This document shows, in pieces, positions 23,751 to 35,314 of a stretch of DNA of 64,000 nt. The notes beneath the pieces are model-generated. The model saw only the letters and a program-made list of their open reading frames with translations. It was not told the DNA's origin and ran no database searches. Origin of the DNA: Chrysaora quinquecirrha (Eukaryota; Cnidaria; Scyphozoa; Semaeostomeae; Pelagiidae); NCBI GenBank assembly GCA_014526335.1, contig JACTAT010000039.1, positions 451,926 to 515,925 on the forward strand, read 5' to 3'. Position 1 is the stretch's first letter, and each line of letters begins with the position of its first letter. Position numbers and translations under genes: made by a program.

Positions 23751-24345
23751 TGCAGTGGAACCCCATTAACGGACATCTCCAAAAAAGGAACTTCTCCAAA
23801 AACGTGGTAAAAAATAGACCTTTTCAAAGAGATCTGGGTCGGGCGCGAAATTATTCTGGAAAATGGTTGGCATATCGAATAAGGGAATCCTCTCAATGGA
23901 TAAAAACCAGAATTGCAGTCGCTTCAGAGGAAGTACTGCAGCAGATTTTGCTTCAAATTCACGAATGATAGAAGAAAAAGACAGAAAAGGACTGTGCGAC
24001 AGCAAATGTTTAAAATAGGTGCAGAAACGTAGGAAACAAGATGCAAGTAACTCACAAAAAAGAAAATACTTGATTAAATGATTCCAAAAGCAGATAAACT
24101 GGGACTTGAATCCTTTCTTTCACCTGAAATCCCATGAAACGTGAATTTGAAGCAAAATTTGCTGCAACATCTCTACTGGAACGACTGCAATTCCGGTCTT
24201 TGTCCGTGGAGAGGATTCCCTTAGTCGATACGGCTACCATTTTCCAGAAAAATGTCGCGATCGACCCAGATCTCTTTGAAAAGGTCTTTTGGCGAATTTC
24301 TCTATGCAAATAGCATTGGTTCCGCTATATGGTGGTTCCATTGTA
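23751..24345. mobile_element. Inverted-repeat element with GTGGAACC termini
   Basis: The left end TATGCAGTGGAACCCCATTA pairs with the inverted right end GGTGGTTCCATTGTA. Long arms also match in reverse: the left GAGATCTGGGTCG...TGGATAAAAACCAGAATTGC against the right GCAATTCCGGTC...CGACCCAGATCTC. Flanking TA dinucleotides suggest a Tc1/mariner-type MITE. A fragment of the same family is at 40,510-40,615. Confidence 0.75.
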
Positions 24346-24469
24346 TTTAATAGCTTTTAACACTGCATCCTACTTAAGTTTAAATGGGTTCACGTTTAAC
24401 TATATTCAAAAGTTTTTTTAGTATACCTATATAAGTAATGTATATTAAAAAGTGGAACTTATTCTTTGA

Positions 24470-25222
24470 TTAAGTTTCTTCTTGTCTTACGTATCTCACT
24501 CTGGAATTCGGGTCGATCATGCGTTCCATGTTTTCAACAGTCCACAACAAATTAGCAGCACGACGTCTCAATGTAGCCGCGTCATTAGCCATTTCCTCCC
24601 TGCTATATCCTCGCTCAAAATGGCCGTACTTCTTGATGATATCAGGGTCGTATTCATCATAATTAACATAATTAGCTGTCATGCTTTTCACTCTTAGGCC
24701 ACCGATTGATTTATGCTCCTCATCAGCATCATCATCATCACCTTCAACAATAGTTATTCCATCGTCTGCGCAGGCTTCTATGAACTGTGATTCAAGATCG
24801 AAGCGCTTGCGCAGCACAGAGACGAGTCTCTCTGCTTGATTCACCAGCCCCAGCTCTCTCAGATCCCGCACAACGTCATTAGTGTCTTTTGTATCAACAA
24901 CATCAAGGGGGTATTGCTGCGCATCTTCTGAGCCTTCTATTGACATGTTGCTTTGCCCTGATTGGCTGATGATGCTTCTTGAAGCAGAAACCATCGACAT
25001 CGAATCATCATTGATAGCCTCGTTCTCAACTGGAAGATCGCGTGCCAGGCCTCGTTCTGATATCCGATTACTTGGGCGTCGGTCCAATTTGTCGTATAGT
25101 TGTTCAGACTGTTCGCTCGTGATACTTGGTGTGTTTTTCTTGCTTTTCACTTTCATTGGTTTCGCATACAAAGCTTCAATGTCCTCTCTATTGTTTGAGC
25201 CATTCTCGCTGGTTAAATCCAT
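24470..25222 (-). CDS. Unrecognised 250-aa intracellular protein
   Basis: This is a single open frame from ATG 25,222 (A at -3 and G at +4, a good start context) to a stop at 24,470. The protein has no signal peptide or membrane segment. Residues 20-110 are Ser/Arg/Lys-rich and probably disordered. Residues 110-150 form a likely charged helix (VVRDLRELGLVNQAERLVSV). An acidic run lies at 160-169. The C-terminal 60 residues (DIIKKYGHFERGYSREEMAN, LRRRAANLLWTVENMERM) look like a folded helical segment. Codon usage is ordinary and no frame breaks occur, so a real gene is likely. I cannot name a family. It may be a terminal exon if an upstream exon exists. Confidence 0.65.
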   Translation of the reverse strand: MDLTSENGSNNREDIEALYAKPMKVKSKKNTPSITSEQSEQLYDKLDRRPSNRISERGLARDLPVENEAINDDSMSMVSASRSIISQSGQSNMSIEGSEDAQQYPLDVVDTKDTNDVVRDLRELGLVNQAERLVSVLRKRFDLESQFIEACADDGITIVEGDDDDADEEHKSIGGLRVKSMTANYVNYDEYDPDIIKKYGHFERGYSREEMANDAATLRRRAANLLWTVENMERMIDPNSRVRYVRQEET

Positions 25223-25385
25223 AATTTATCCAAAAAGAGGAGTATGTCTAGCTATCTTGTACCCGATTAGTCCTTCGAGGCCAAAGACCAAACAACTTTC
25301 TCGCACTTTATCTCGCACAGTTCAACGTTCAACGGTAGTGACCAATCCGATTAGCTTCTGTATAAACCCGACAAAACTTAATTGA

Positions 25386-26290
25386 TCGATGGAAAATAGT
25401 AACTTGCAGACCCTCTCTGTCAATGCTTCCTTTTATTCTTTCAAACGTTTCTTTGCGATACCAAAAAAATTGCCTTTACGATCATAAATTATCGCCCTAT
25501 TCTCTTATAACTTTACCCTCGTCGACTTTCCAAACTATTTTTTACAGCACCAGTCTCAGATTTTCTTCAGCAATCTGAATCTTTAAAAATCTTTATATTT
25601 TCGGAGACTTTCTATATCGCCAGGAGTAAAAAAAAAGCTGCAACAAGCGATAAAATAAGTGTATAGTCAACAGCAACGTCCTTGCTGAAACAGAACGGGC
25701 TTCAGATTTGCCTAACACAGATAGTATGGTAAACTTTTCCAGGAGCAAACAGAAACTTAGGTAACCAACTTTAGCCAGGATAATGATTCCGTTCGATTTA
25801 GAACCTTTGTGATTGCAGATAAAATCACATTTATAATGCACAAGCAGTATTATTGCAGTTTTATTATCAAAACTACGGGTACCGGATTATTAGTTCATGG
25901 TGGTCTGTTAGAATGACTCTTCAAGCCAATTCATTACAATTGGTGAATTGCAGTTATACGGGACTTTGAAATTGATTGAATTGAATAAGGCCATTAAATA
26001 TGTATGTTTTAAACTAATTAAAGCTTGAGAAAAATTTTAAGTATCAAACTTACAATAGTCAATAGCAAACTGGCGCATATTACATCGGTACCTCTCTCTT
26101 CTCTACTGTGTGTCTTTCTACTAAGCTACTGAGAGCCAGTGCGGCTCGATTGCGGCCACGTGTAGCACGAATTTCGCTACACCTCTTTGCCTATCTCATT
26201 TTCCATAACAAGGAGAACGTTTTTACAGCAAGTAGCTACCTTTCTCCTTAGCCTGGTATTCTTTTGAATGCATTCCTCAAATCAGTTCTC
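25386..26290. other. Gene-free region
   Basis: This would include the promoter side of the minus-strand gene at 24.5-25.2 kb. No coding or repeat family is recognised. A GCGGCCACGTGTAG stretch near 26,150 has an E-box-like CACGTG. Confidence 0.35.
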
Positions 26291-26299
26291 TTCTTCAAA

Positions 26300-27000
26300 A
26301 TTCACCTTTTTTCTTTACCTTTTTTATCCTCATCCTTAACTTTTCGTTTTTTCTTCTACGTACCCTTCTCTTTCTTCTTCTTTGCCTCCTTCTACATCTT
26401 CTCTTTCTTCTTCTTCTTCTTCTTCCCCTACATCTCAATCCTGTTCCTTTTCTCCTTCCTGTTCCCCTCCTCCTACTTCTTCCCACCTCGTCTTCTTCTT
26501 CTTCTTCGACTTCTTCTCCTTCCTCTCCCTTTTCTTCTTTTTCTTCATATTCTTCTTCATATTCTTCTTCTTCTTCTTCGTCTTCTTGTTCTTCTTGTTC
26601 TTGTTCTTCTTCACATTCTTCTTCTTCTTCATCATATTCTCCTTCTTCTTCTTATCCTTTCTCTCTTCTTCTTCTTCTTCTTCTTCTTCTTCTACTTCTT
26701 CTTCTTCTTCACATTCTTCTTCTTCTCCTTCTCCTTCTTTTTTTTCTTCTTCTCTTCTTATCCTTCCTCTTCCTCTTCTTCGTCTCTCTATTCTTCTTTT
26801 TTCTTCGTTTTCATATTCTACAACCTCGTCCCTCTTCCTCTTCCCATCCTTGTTTTTCGTATTGATTTCTTTGTAGTTGCCGCCATCGTTTGGTTTTTAG
26901 TTCTAATTTTCTTCCTTTTTATAGAACGTTTTTTCTTCTCCTCCTCTTCTTCTTACCTTTCTCGTTCTTCTTTTTCCTCTTTTTCCAATACATCACTGGC
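26300..27000 (+). repeat. Polypyrimidine (TTC/CTT) tract of about 700 bp
   Basis: The plus strand is almost pure C+T with TTC triplets. It is the strand-inverse of the polypurine tract at 16,774-17,565, so the two lie in opposite orientation about 9 kb apart around the TIMP gene. Long Phe/Ser frames here are artefacts. A short continuation is at 27,180-27,235. Confidence 0.92.
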
Positions 27001-27239
27001 AACCTTTTGACCAAGTTGATGGTGTAGCAAATGGGATATCCTTTGAGACCATCCACCGCCAAATACATGTAGTATCCACCTTGAGAAAAACGCTATTCAG
27101 ATATTTTCCCTCCAGAGTCAAAACTTGTACTGTATCAGCGGATATGTAGCTGATGTTTACTATTTATTTTTCACTCTTCCTTTTTCTTCTATATGTCCTC
27201 TTCTTCTTCTTCCTCTTTCTCCTTCTTCCTCTTCAGAAC

Positions 27240-27824
27240 AATTCTTCCTTTTCGATTAGGTGTGGCCACATTTCAAACTGAGATTTCTCTTGAGTTAGAA
27301 AATTCTCACTGTTTCGCATCAATAGCTCCTTTGTCCACAGAAGATTCCTTTATTTCGATCCTAGGACATTGCACTTTTCACATGTAGGAGAATATGGTAA
27401 ACTCATTTTAACGTGTTCGCGAAAATTCGAGGGACGTAAAAGCGCATTTCAGCCGGGGGCGCTAAAACTGGAAGAGGTAAAATCAAAGGCGACAAAACAA
27501 AAGGGTCGCATAGACTGCATTAAGGTATAGAAAAATTTCTCACCTTTGAGTGTAAATTTGTGTGAAATCCTCGAGTCACCAATTCTCCGAAAAGTAACTA
27601 TAACTCATTCCTTCGACTAAGAAAATGCACTTAAGATACCAAAGTTTGTAAGAAAAAAAATGTTCATTATTTCAATCACTTAAGACAAAAAAAATTTAAA
27701 TAGTATAATTGAAGATAAATTTTAAGACCTTTTCAGTTGCAAAATTCGGCAATAGCTGTTTACCGGTAATCCAGGCAGCATGACGATGCCGATTATTGAA
27801 AAATAAATCATATGACGTCACTAA
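27240..27824. other. Intergenic sequence / 3' flank of ATP6AP1
   Basis: No gene is seen. This is downstream of the ATP6AP1 stop codon on the minus strand. Confidence 0.4.
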
Positions 27825-30800
27825 CTATTCGTGTGGTACTTGAATGGTTGGTCCTTTTGGATCATCGAAGCGGTCCATAGTTGAGATGCTCATCATGGCT
27901 ATAATACCACCAAATATAACGCTGAGAAGCACGGCAGTGACAAATAGGCCAGTTAGGATTGGTATGGTGAAGAATGTGGCACAATCGTATGCATCAGAGA
28001 AACGATTGTTCTTGATGCCAAATGGTTGGACCTGTATCGAGAATGAATAGAAAATCATTTTACATCATAATAATTATCAACATCATGAATATCATGGTCA
28101 TTATGATAATCATAATAATCAAGATCATTCATCTGTAATCATCACAATCGATTGCATCATGAATATATAGTATTACGACGTGCTCCAATTTAACAGCAAA
28201 CTCTTATCTCAAAAACCAAAAAAACATCACCTCCCTCAACTCACGTGCCCCAAAAACCTAAAAAATTGCATTTCTGTAGGAAATTTTCTCCATGATACCA
28301 ACTTGAACCCTTTAAATACTTCTTATTTCCGAAGGAAATTTCGGAAGGAAATTTCGGCTAGATTTCGCAGGAAATTCTGATTTTACCGATTTATCTAATC
28401 AATCAGTTAAACCTATAATGGGCAGCTTGCTCTGTGCGATTGTAGTTACTCAGATGACGTCTCAAAACGTGAAGGCAACTACACTCTTTTTTATAAAAGA
28501 ACCAGGAAATTTTAATCGAGGCTGGCTGTTCTTAAGATTTTGCCTTTTTTGAGCCTGAAATGTTCTTAATCTGTTCTTAATTCCTTGGAATAATACATCT
28601 ATATTTTTCAGTGAATATCTGCAGTGGTACTAGGATTGTGTAAAAATGCAGCATGCTTGTCCATTTCTTGTTTGCTTGCCTTTTATGTTCAGTCTGACTG
28701 TCTTACTTTCATATTTAGATGATATTGTTAGGGCTTACGAAAAGGCCAGCCTCAGCTTGTTCTTATTTTGCTCTTAAAAACTGGGCAAAATCCAGGCTCG
28801 TGTTCTTATAAAATTGTTCTTATAAAAAAAGAGTGTACACTGTAAGATTCAAGAAGTAAGCCTGCAAAGAAGTATAGCTTCATTATCTCATTTCTAACTG
28901 GATACAAAGTAGGACTAACCTGAAAGCGATCAAACATGAGAACAGAAGTTTTGTTGTCTGCAGTTTTGCCATTCAACTGAAACATTGAACAAGAATACGA
29001 CATGGCCCTTGGCGCGGTCAATATCGAGGCTGTGTTGGGAAATAGAATTTCGATATCTCCAGAGGTTGTGGTGCCATTTAGCGACCCAGCGTACGTTACT
29101 TGAACACTTGATAAAGTCCAGTCCGTGTTTGGAAGGTTGTCGAATTTCATTCTGAAAGATCAAGATAAAATATATGTCAAAGCTTTTCTTCAATCCTGAA
29201 TATTTTTCTCAAACTGCAATTCTTCATACAAAGAATGTAGAGACCAGTGCCGAAATAATAAAAACTCTATTTGTATCAGGCAAGATAATAGGCCATTTCA
29301 ACTTAGGGCCTCTTCTTAAAAAAAGTGAAAATTAGGTCATTGAGAAATTTCGACTTCAGATTCAAATTCAGCACCTTCTTTTTAGTGTTGAGGCAAAGTT
29401 ATATGCTTCTAGTCATTAAGATATTAATTTTATAGGTGTTAGAAGTTTGAAATTTTATAAAGAATTTGACCGTAAAAAATCGCTTGGGGTGAAACTTTAC
29501 ACCCTCAGTCATTTTACACGGTGAAATCCCTTATAAATTTTCAAATTTTTAATCGTAAAAGAATCAGCATTGTAAGGACTAGAAGCGTAATAATTTGCCA
29601 CAACACTAAAAAGGAGGTGCTGAATTCAAATGTGAAGTCGAAAATTCTCTATGACCTAATTTTCAAATTTTTTAAAACGAGGCTGAAATGGTCTATTGTA
29701 TTGAATCTCTTTCCCATTCAAGCAATGTTGCATCAGAAATTTACGAGAAACAGCGGAACCATCTCTGGGCACATTTAAAAGCTTTTCGTCTGACACTCCT
29801 CAGAATACAAACGTCAGAAACAGACCGAAACAATTAAAGAAACAGACCACGGCGGAATCAATACTCAGATATTGACTAATCAGAAAGTATAGAAAAATAA
29901 AAAAAAACACCATTGTGTTTTTGGTAACAGGTCAACTCGCTCGACTACCAACTCGCCCTGCCTTAACATGGTCAACTCGGACCTCTTTCAAGTCATGTCG
30001 TGCCCATGTGTTCGTACAACTCGCCACATCTGTCAAGTCAACTTGCCCAACCAATAAATAAATGATAGAAAACAACAAAATTGAGTGAATTTATCAGAGT
30101 GATAAAAGCGGGTTTGGGGGCTTCAGTGGGGGCGAGTTGACTTTTAAGATGGGGCGAGTTGACTTTGAAAGTTCAATTTCAATTCAATTCAAATCGAGTT
30201 GAAACCTAGAAGTGGGGCGAGTTGGCAATGGTGCGAGTTGGTAGTGGGGTTATTATGTATTATATACGTATAAAGCTATCACAATGTGGCGTTTTCTGAA
30301 CAACAGCAACAACCAAATATCTATATCGAAAATAGGACGTTTTAGGCAGAAAACAGCACAAGTAAGGTTATATCACTCATGATATTTATGCGATTGGGCC
30401 TCCTGTGTTTAGGCCACGTTTACACGGAGAAAGTAGATCGGATTTATATAGTGGATCGGATCCAGAAGTTCTAGCTTTTGTACGGATAGATCTTTCATTA
30501 ACACGAGGTCCAAATATTTCTATAGTAATTTGTTATAATATTTTCAAAAAGAGCCATTTTTGGATCGGATCCACCTGTTTACACTGACAAAAGTAGATCG
30601 GATCTAAACTGGAACGCTTTTCGGAAAAGTTCCAAAAGTAGGTCGGTTCGCAACCTAGAAATTGATCGGATCTACGAAAATTGTATGCAAACGCAAGGCC
30701 TATTCGTACCAAAAGCAAATCGGATATGGGTGCCAAAAGGGGGGAGTGGACGCCAATTAGAGGAAACACGGTATTTGAGTTGTCATCAAACATGGCTTAC

Positions 30801-33800
30801 CTTGATTGATTTTTGGTGCAAGATCCACTGAGTGTGTGAGACGATTCGTTGAAACTGACAGTTTCATTCATAAAGCGGAATTTAATATTGGTTGTGTAGA
30901 TATAAACACAATCACTGAAGTTGTAGAAATTGTGCTTTGATGCATTTGTGCTCAGGAGATGGCGCTTGAAATCATTATTTGCATTCGAGATTTCTTCTGT
31001 GGTCATCTTGTCAACGATCTAGGGAGAAAAGATGTAGAAATATATATTCATATATTAAAATCTTAAAGCTTTTTTAGAAGTTACTAGCCAGGGGTGGACA
31101 AATTTTTTTTCTTGCTGGGACCCCAGATAAGCTCGAAGCAAGCAGTTAGCTAAGTGGTCTTTTCTTTTATTCTGTCATCAAAAATCAAAATTATAAAATC
31201 ATTCAGAAGAATGAGTTTATCACTTACATCTGAAGGTTGCATTGCAGTCAAAATCGCTGTATACGTCCCAGCTGATGCAAATTCAGTAATCACTTTGCCA
31301 ATCATCTGATCTACGATTCCATCAAAAAATAAATCAAACATTATGGCAGGTTTACAGTTATGTTATAAGATAAGTTAACAAAGCTTAAGCAGAGCAGCTG
31401 TTCTGTAAGGCACTCCCTGGTTTTCACCCACTTAAGCATTATTTTTTTTCAATACCCTAAAATCTCAAATAAGCCCCTGGGGGTTATTTGCAAAACAAAT
31501 TTTTTGACTGGGGCTAATTTGAGGGGGGCTTACTCGAGGAAGGGCTTATTTGCAAAAATGAATTTCTAGGTGGGGGCTTATTAGAGGGGGGCTTATTCAA
31601 GGGTGGGGGCTTATTCGAGGATTTACGGTAAGTATAAATACACTAGAAATACAAATTCACGAAAAAAAGAGTTTCAACTCATCACAGTTATTACATTTGA
31701 GGTTTAAAGATATGTTCAATTCAGCACATTATCAGAGCAAGTGTAAGTGTCTTACTTGATAAGGAGTTATACTAAAAACATTGTTTTAAAAAGAAAGAAA
31801 CTATTCTGTTTTCAAAGAAAATACAACAAGGAACTTCTGCTGCCTACTTTGAACAAAATAGGTATAAAAAACCTTAATAAAGTTTAATTTATGACTTACC
31901 ATTGCTCGATAGAATAGACATTTTGCCAGCTTCAGTGCTAAAATGAAGATAGAGATATATAAGTTGATTTTTAGAAAGTTTATGAAGTGGAATAAAATGG
32001 GATTTAAAAAAAGTCGCTCACCTTCCTTTCACTGGTGGCAGATGAAAAACAAACAGATTTTTCTTCGCATTGCTAATGCTGTCCTTCTTGAATTTCCAAT
32101 CATCAATATCTGTATAAATAGATTTTAAAACAAGAAGTCTGTATAGGTTTAAAACAAAAGAGTGAAAAAGATTGTCATGGTCTATTTGCACAGCTGTCAA
32201 TCGGCAATTGCTAAAAAATTACTGTAAATCCTCAAATTAGCGGTTAGCCCCTGCTGGTTATTTTCTTTACTTTAGAGGGGGGCTTATTTGCAGAGGGCTT
32301 AAGCCAGGGGGGGCTTACAAAATTACTTTATTATATGTGATTTATCATCAACTAAAGGAATGCATAATGGACTAAATAGCTTAAATCACCAACTCTATCT
32401 GAAATTACGTAACCACCAAAGCCTCTAAAGTGGCTCATGGCATTTAAAGGGAACTCGTGGCAAGGAAAGGGTTAAATCAACTGTCAGGGGGTGGGGGCTT
32501 ATGAACAAATTCTCACTCTGGTGTGGGGGTTAATTCCAGGGGAAGGCTTATTTCAGGGGGAAGGGGTCAACTAGAGGATTGAGGGTATTTGAATGTACTT
32601 TTTAAACAAATCATCCTAATAATGGAAAATTTTTCAACTTTCAAGATATAGAGTTTCTCGAAACCATAACGCATATTAAGCAGCCAAAATTTTGGCTTAA
32701 AATAAATAAATATGGCACTAAAATTGAATAATACTGACCAGAACTGAAAATTTCCTCAAAATGTCCACTGTGATGCTTTTTCAATGTCTCTATGATTGAT
32801 TCATCATCATCTTTGGTTACAGATGGTAACGTAAAAGTTGATTCAGAACCAAGAAACTTCTTCAAATTCTCAAATACTGATTTTCCATCAGATATTTTGT
32901 TGCTGTACTTTGTGAGGTCATCTAAGCTCAACTATATTGGAAAAGAAACAAAGAAAACATCAGGTACTGAGCTAATAGCAATTGATAAGTATAATTACTT
33001 ATGAAACATACTTCATTGCGGTACTTAATTGTGAGCATGAATATGCCTGAATCTGGTGTTATAAAACAATAAGTGTATGTGCCTTACTAACTAAATAGCT
33101 CAGACCTTTCACACTCTAAATTTAGAGCGAGTCATCAGTCCCACGCCTCAATGAAGTTAGGTGAGCTGCTTAAATTACAGCAATCAGAGTAAAGAGCATG
33201 TACATAGTATTATCGTATACATATATCCCATACTGTATACATCTATCATATCACATATGAAGAACTTAGTGTAAATTGAAAAACAAAATGGTCTGACAAT
33301 TATAGTGTAATATGATGTGACAACTGATTGTTACTTACTATTGATAGAGAAAACAAAACATGGATTCAGATAGAGAGAAGTTGAATTACTTTATTCTGTA
33401 AGCTAAGCACTGACACTGAACACAAGACTCCTAATCAAACAGTAAAACAACCACACAAATTATTTTGCTCTTCAACAAAGGAAAACAAGGATCCTGGGTG
33501 TGCAATCAATCGCTCTTGTGTCCCTTTTGGGTGTGTGCCTGCATGTGTAATGTGTATGTGCTATCGCTTGCCCCCTGTTGAATGGCCTGATAACTAACTA
33601 ACTAGCTAACTGACAAACTAACTAAAATTTACTGATTACCTTGATCACTGAGCCCCACTTCTTAACAAGTTCAAAAGATTATCAAATGTTTTACCTTATC
33701 TTGCAAGAACAAAATGGTATATTTTGACGAATCATGCAAAAAATGATTTAAGTATTTTTCTTGAACATCTTTCAGTAATATGCTTTGACCAAGAGAGACT

Positions 33801-34644
33801 CCACTTTCAGATGTTTTTGGCAATTCCCTGCAAGGCAAGAAAACACCTGGATTATAATAAACAACTCTGGGTTCAGTTAAAAAATCCATCAAAAAATATA
33901 ATCAGAAGCATGATTCTCAAAGTAGAATACTAAATAAAAAGTGCTTATATATAATTGCTGTAATCTGCTGTGGACAGCTTGCAGTCTGGGTTTCGTGGTA
34001 GTGCAGCTTGATATCAACCCAGTTTAACCAACTCCATTTTTCGAGGTCAAAGCTTTCATGGAAATGGGGACTTTGAACGCTCATGAAATTAGGAGTGAAT
34101 GGGCTACGACAGTGAAACTTTGTATCTAGACTAAGTTTTGGATGCTTTATATGATTTATGCATTAAAAACCTGATATATTGTGTTTTTAATCAAGTTGGC
34201 AGGTCATATTGAATCGGACTTCTTATACCTATCTATTTTCATATTAAAAAAATTTAAAACATAGATATAATTGCCCCACATTTGGTATCGAGCAGTCAGC
34301 TAACCACCCACTGAGAGGATAATTGTAAAGGCTTGCTGTGCATCACCAGATCAATCAATCACAACGTGATCACAACCACGGCTTTTTGTCCCTACCGTAT
34401 GTACCTTCCGTGCTTTATTAGGACTTTTCTAGTTTTAGGCCTTGCCTTGCCTTACCATTAAAAAAAAAAACAACAAAATAACATCCTTTCTCTTTCATAA
34501 AAAAGCTACTCAAATTTAAATAAGTTAATTTATAACTTACACATTGTTTGTCCATATGAAAAAAGGCGTAGATGTTGCACTTTCGCATTTGTATGCAAAC
34601 GTGAAGAGCAATAAACACCAAATTGGCATTCCAGCGTCCACCAT
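27825..34644 (-). CDS. ATP6AP1: V-ATPase accessory subunit S1 (Ac45), nine exons
   Basis: Ac45 is a type I membrane glycoprotein of the proton-pumping V-ATPase V0 sector. Exons on the minus strand are 34,541-34,644, 33,695-33,827, 32,739-32,931, 32,022-32,109, 31,900-31,937, 31,228-31,310, 30,801-31,018, 28,920-29,151 and 27,825-28,031. All have GT-AG borders and matching phases, giving about 431 residues. The start MVDAGMPIWCLLLFTFAYKC opens a signal peptide. The lumenal part carries several N-glycosylation sequons (NAS, NFS, NET, NES, NKT, NGT). The last exon holds a cysteine just before one transmembrane helix (TGLFVTAVLLSVIFGGII) and the conserved tail TMDRFDDPKGPTI, diagnostic of the family. 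No furin-like RxxR site is obvious. The gene appears intact; its introns contain several MITEs and repeats. Confidence 0.93.
28480..28837. mobile_element. TA-flanked MITE in an ATP6AP1 intron
   Basis: The inverted ends TACACTCTTTTTTATAAAAG and CTTATAAAAAAAGAGTGTA enclose A+T-rich sequence with internal inverted GTTCTTAAG and GAGCCTGAA motifs. TA at both ends suggests Tc1/mariner-type target duplication. The element lies in the last intron of ATP6AP1. Fragments occur in the TIMP intron (21,150-21,230) and at 63,830-63,970. Confidence 0.75.
29765..29890 (+). repeat. Dispersed repeat, second copy of the ACGTCAGAAACAGACC family
   Basis: AAAAGCTTTTCGTCTGACAC, CTCCTCAGAA and ACGTCAGAAACAGACCGAAA match 21,890-22,020. 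It lies in an ATP6AP1 intron. Confidence 0.75.
29931..30249. mobile_element. Inverted-repeat element with CAACTCGCCC motifs
   Basis: The left CTACCAACTCGCCCTG and right GGGCGAGTTGGC...GCGAGTTGGTAGTGGGG are inverted. GGGGCGAGTTGACTTT is repeated inside. Non-coding, in an ATP6AP1 intron. Confidence 0.65.
30405..30790. repeat. GATCGGATC-rich dispersed repeat
   Basis: GTAGATCGGAT and GGATCGGATCCA recur five times or more, and GTTTACAC-GAAAGTAGATCGG is present twice (30,418 and 30,578). It resembles the cores of MITEs with internal subrepeats. It ends close to ATP6AP1 exon 7. Confidence 0.6.
31430..31628. repeat. GGGGGCTTATT repeat, first copy
   Basis: GGGGGCTTATTCGAGG units with the inverse CAAATAAGCCCC at the left end and GAGGATTTACGGTA at the right. 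A related, longer copy is at 32,215-32,590 in the next introns. Confidence 0.65.
32215..32590. repeat. GGGGGCTTATT repeat, second copy with inverted ends
   Basis: It begins ACTGTAAATCCTCAAATTAG and ends CTAGAGGATTGAGGGTATT, roughly inverted. In between, GGGGGGCTTATTTGCAG and GGGGGCTTATGAAC units occur. It lies in the ATP6AP1 intron between exons 3 and 4. Confidence 0.65.
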
Positions 34645-35314
34645 TTTGAGATGTCTCAGGTCACTCGCACCTGCGCACGCAGTTTTCATAAGGGGCGAAG
34701 TGGTCACATGATTCACATGGGGAGTGTACACAGAGAGTGAAATGGGTGGGGACAAGGGTTGGGTAATGGGTGAAGGGCAAGGGGTCTCTCACTGATGGAT
34801 GAGATGGCTACAGTTCCTTTGAATATCGAGGGTATCGAAGGTGAATATTTGAATCAAACACTTGAATACTTGACATTAACATGTTTGCTAAGTTAGAGAT
34901 TTATACCTAGTGAAATTTTAATATTGATGACTGTTATTTTTAACTCTTTTCATGGACTGAGTGAGGTCAATTTTTGTTGTACTCATCATAGCAATGTTGC
35001 TTATTTCGTTATACGATGTATTTTTGCTATTATAAACCTGTAACTTTCATTTACTTAACTTATCTTTAAATTATTTTGTAATGTTTTTGGGGTGTCGAGT
35101 TTTAGGTTTCTTATAAACCGGTTTCGTATAAAAAAACGTGTACTCTAATTGCTGGTACAGTGAACTTAAAGAAGGAGCAAAATATTACAATATAGAAATA
35201 GAAAGAGAAAAGACAAAAACAACAAAAAACCGCAAGAAACCGCAACATCGACTTTTGTTCTATATCTAACTCCATACTTTTCGGTTTTGGATTTTTGAGT
35301 CGCAGGCTAAAAAG

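Noticed and set aside
26264..27010. A 248-codon plus-strand frame rich in Phe/Leu, looking like a membrane protein
   Set aside because: It is the translation of the TTC polypyrimidine tract, not a gene.
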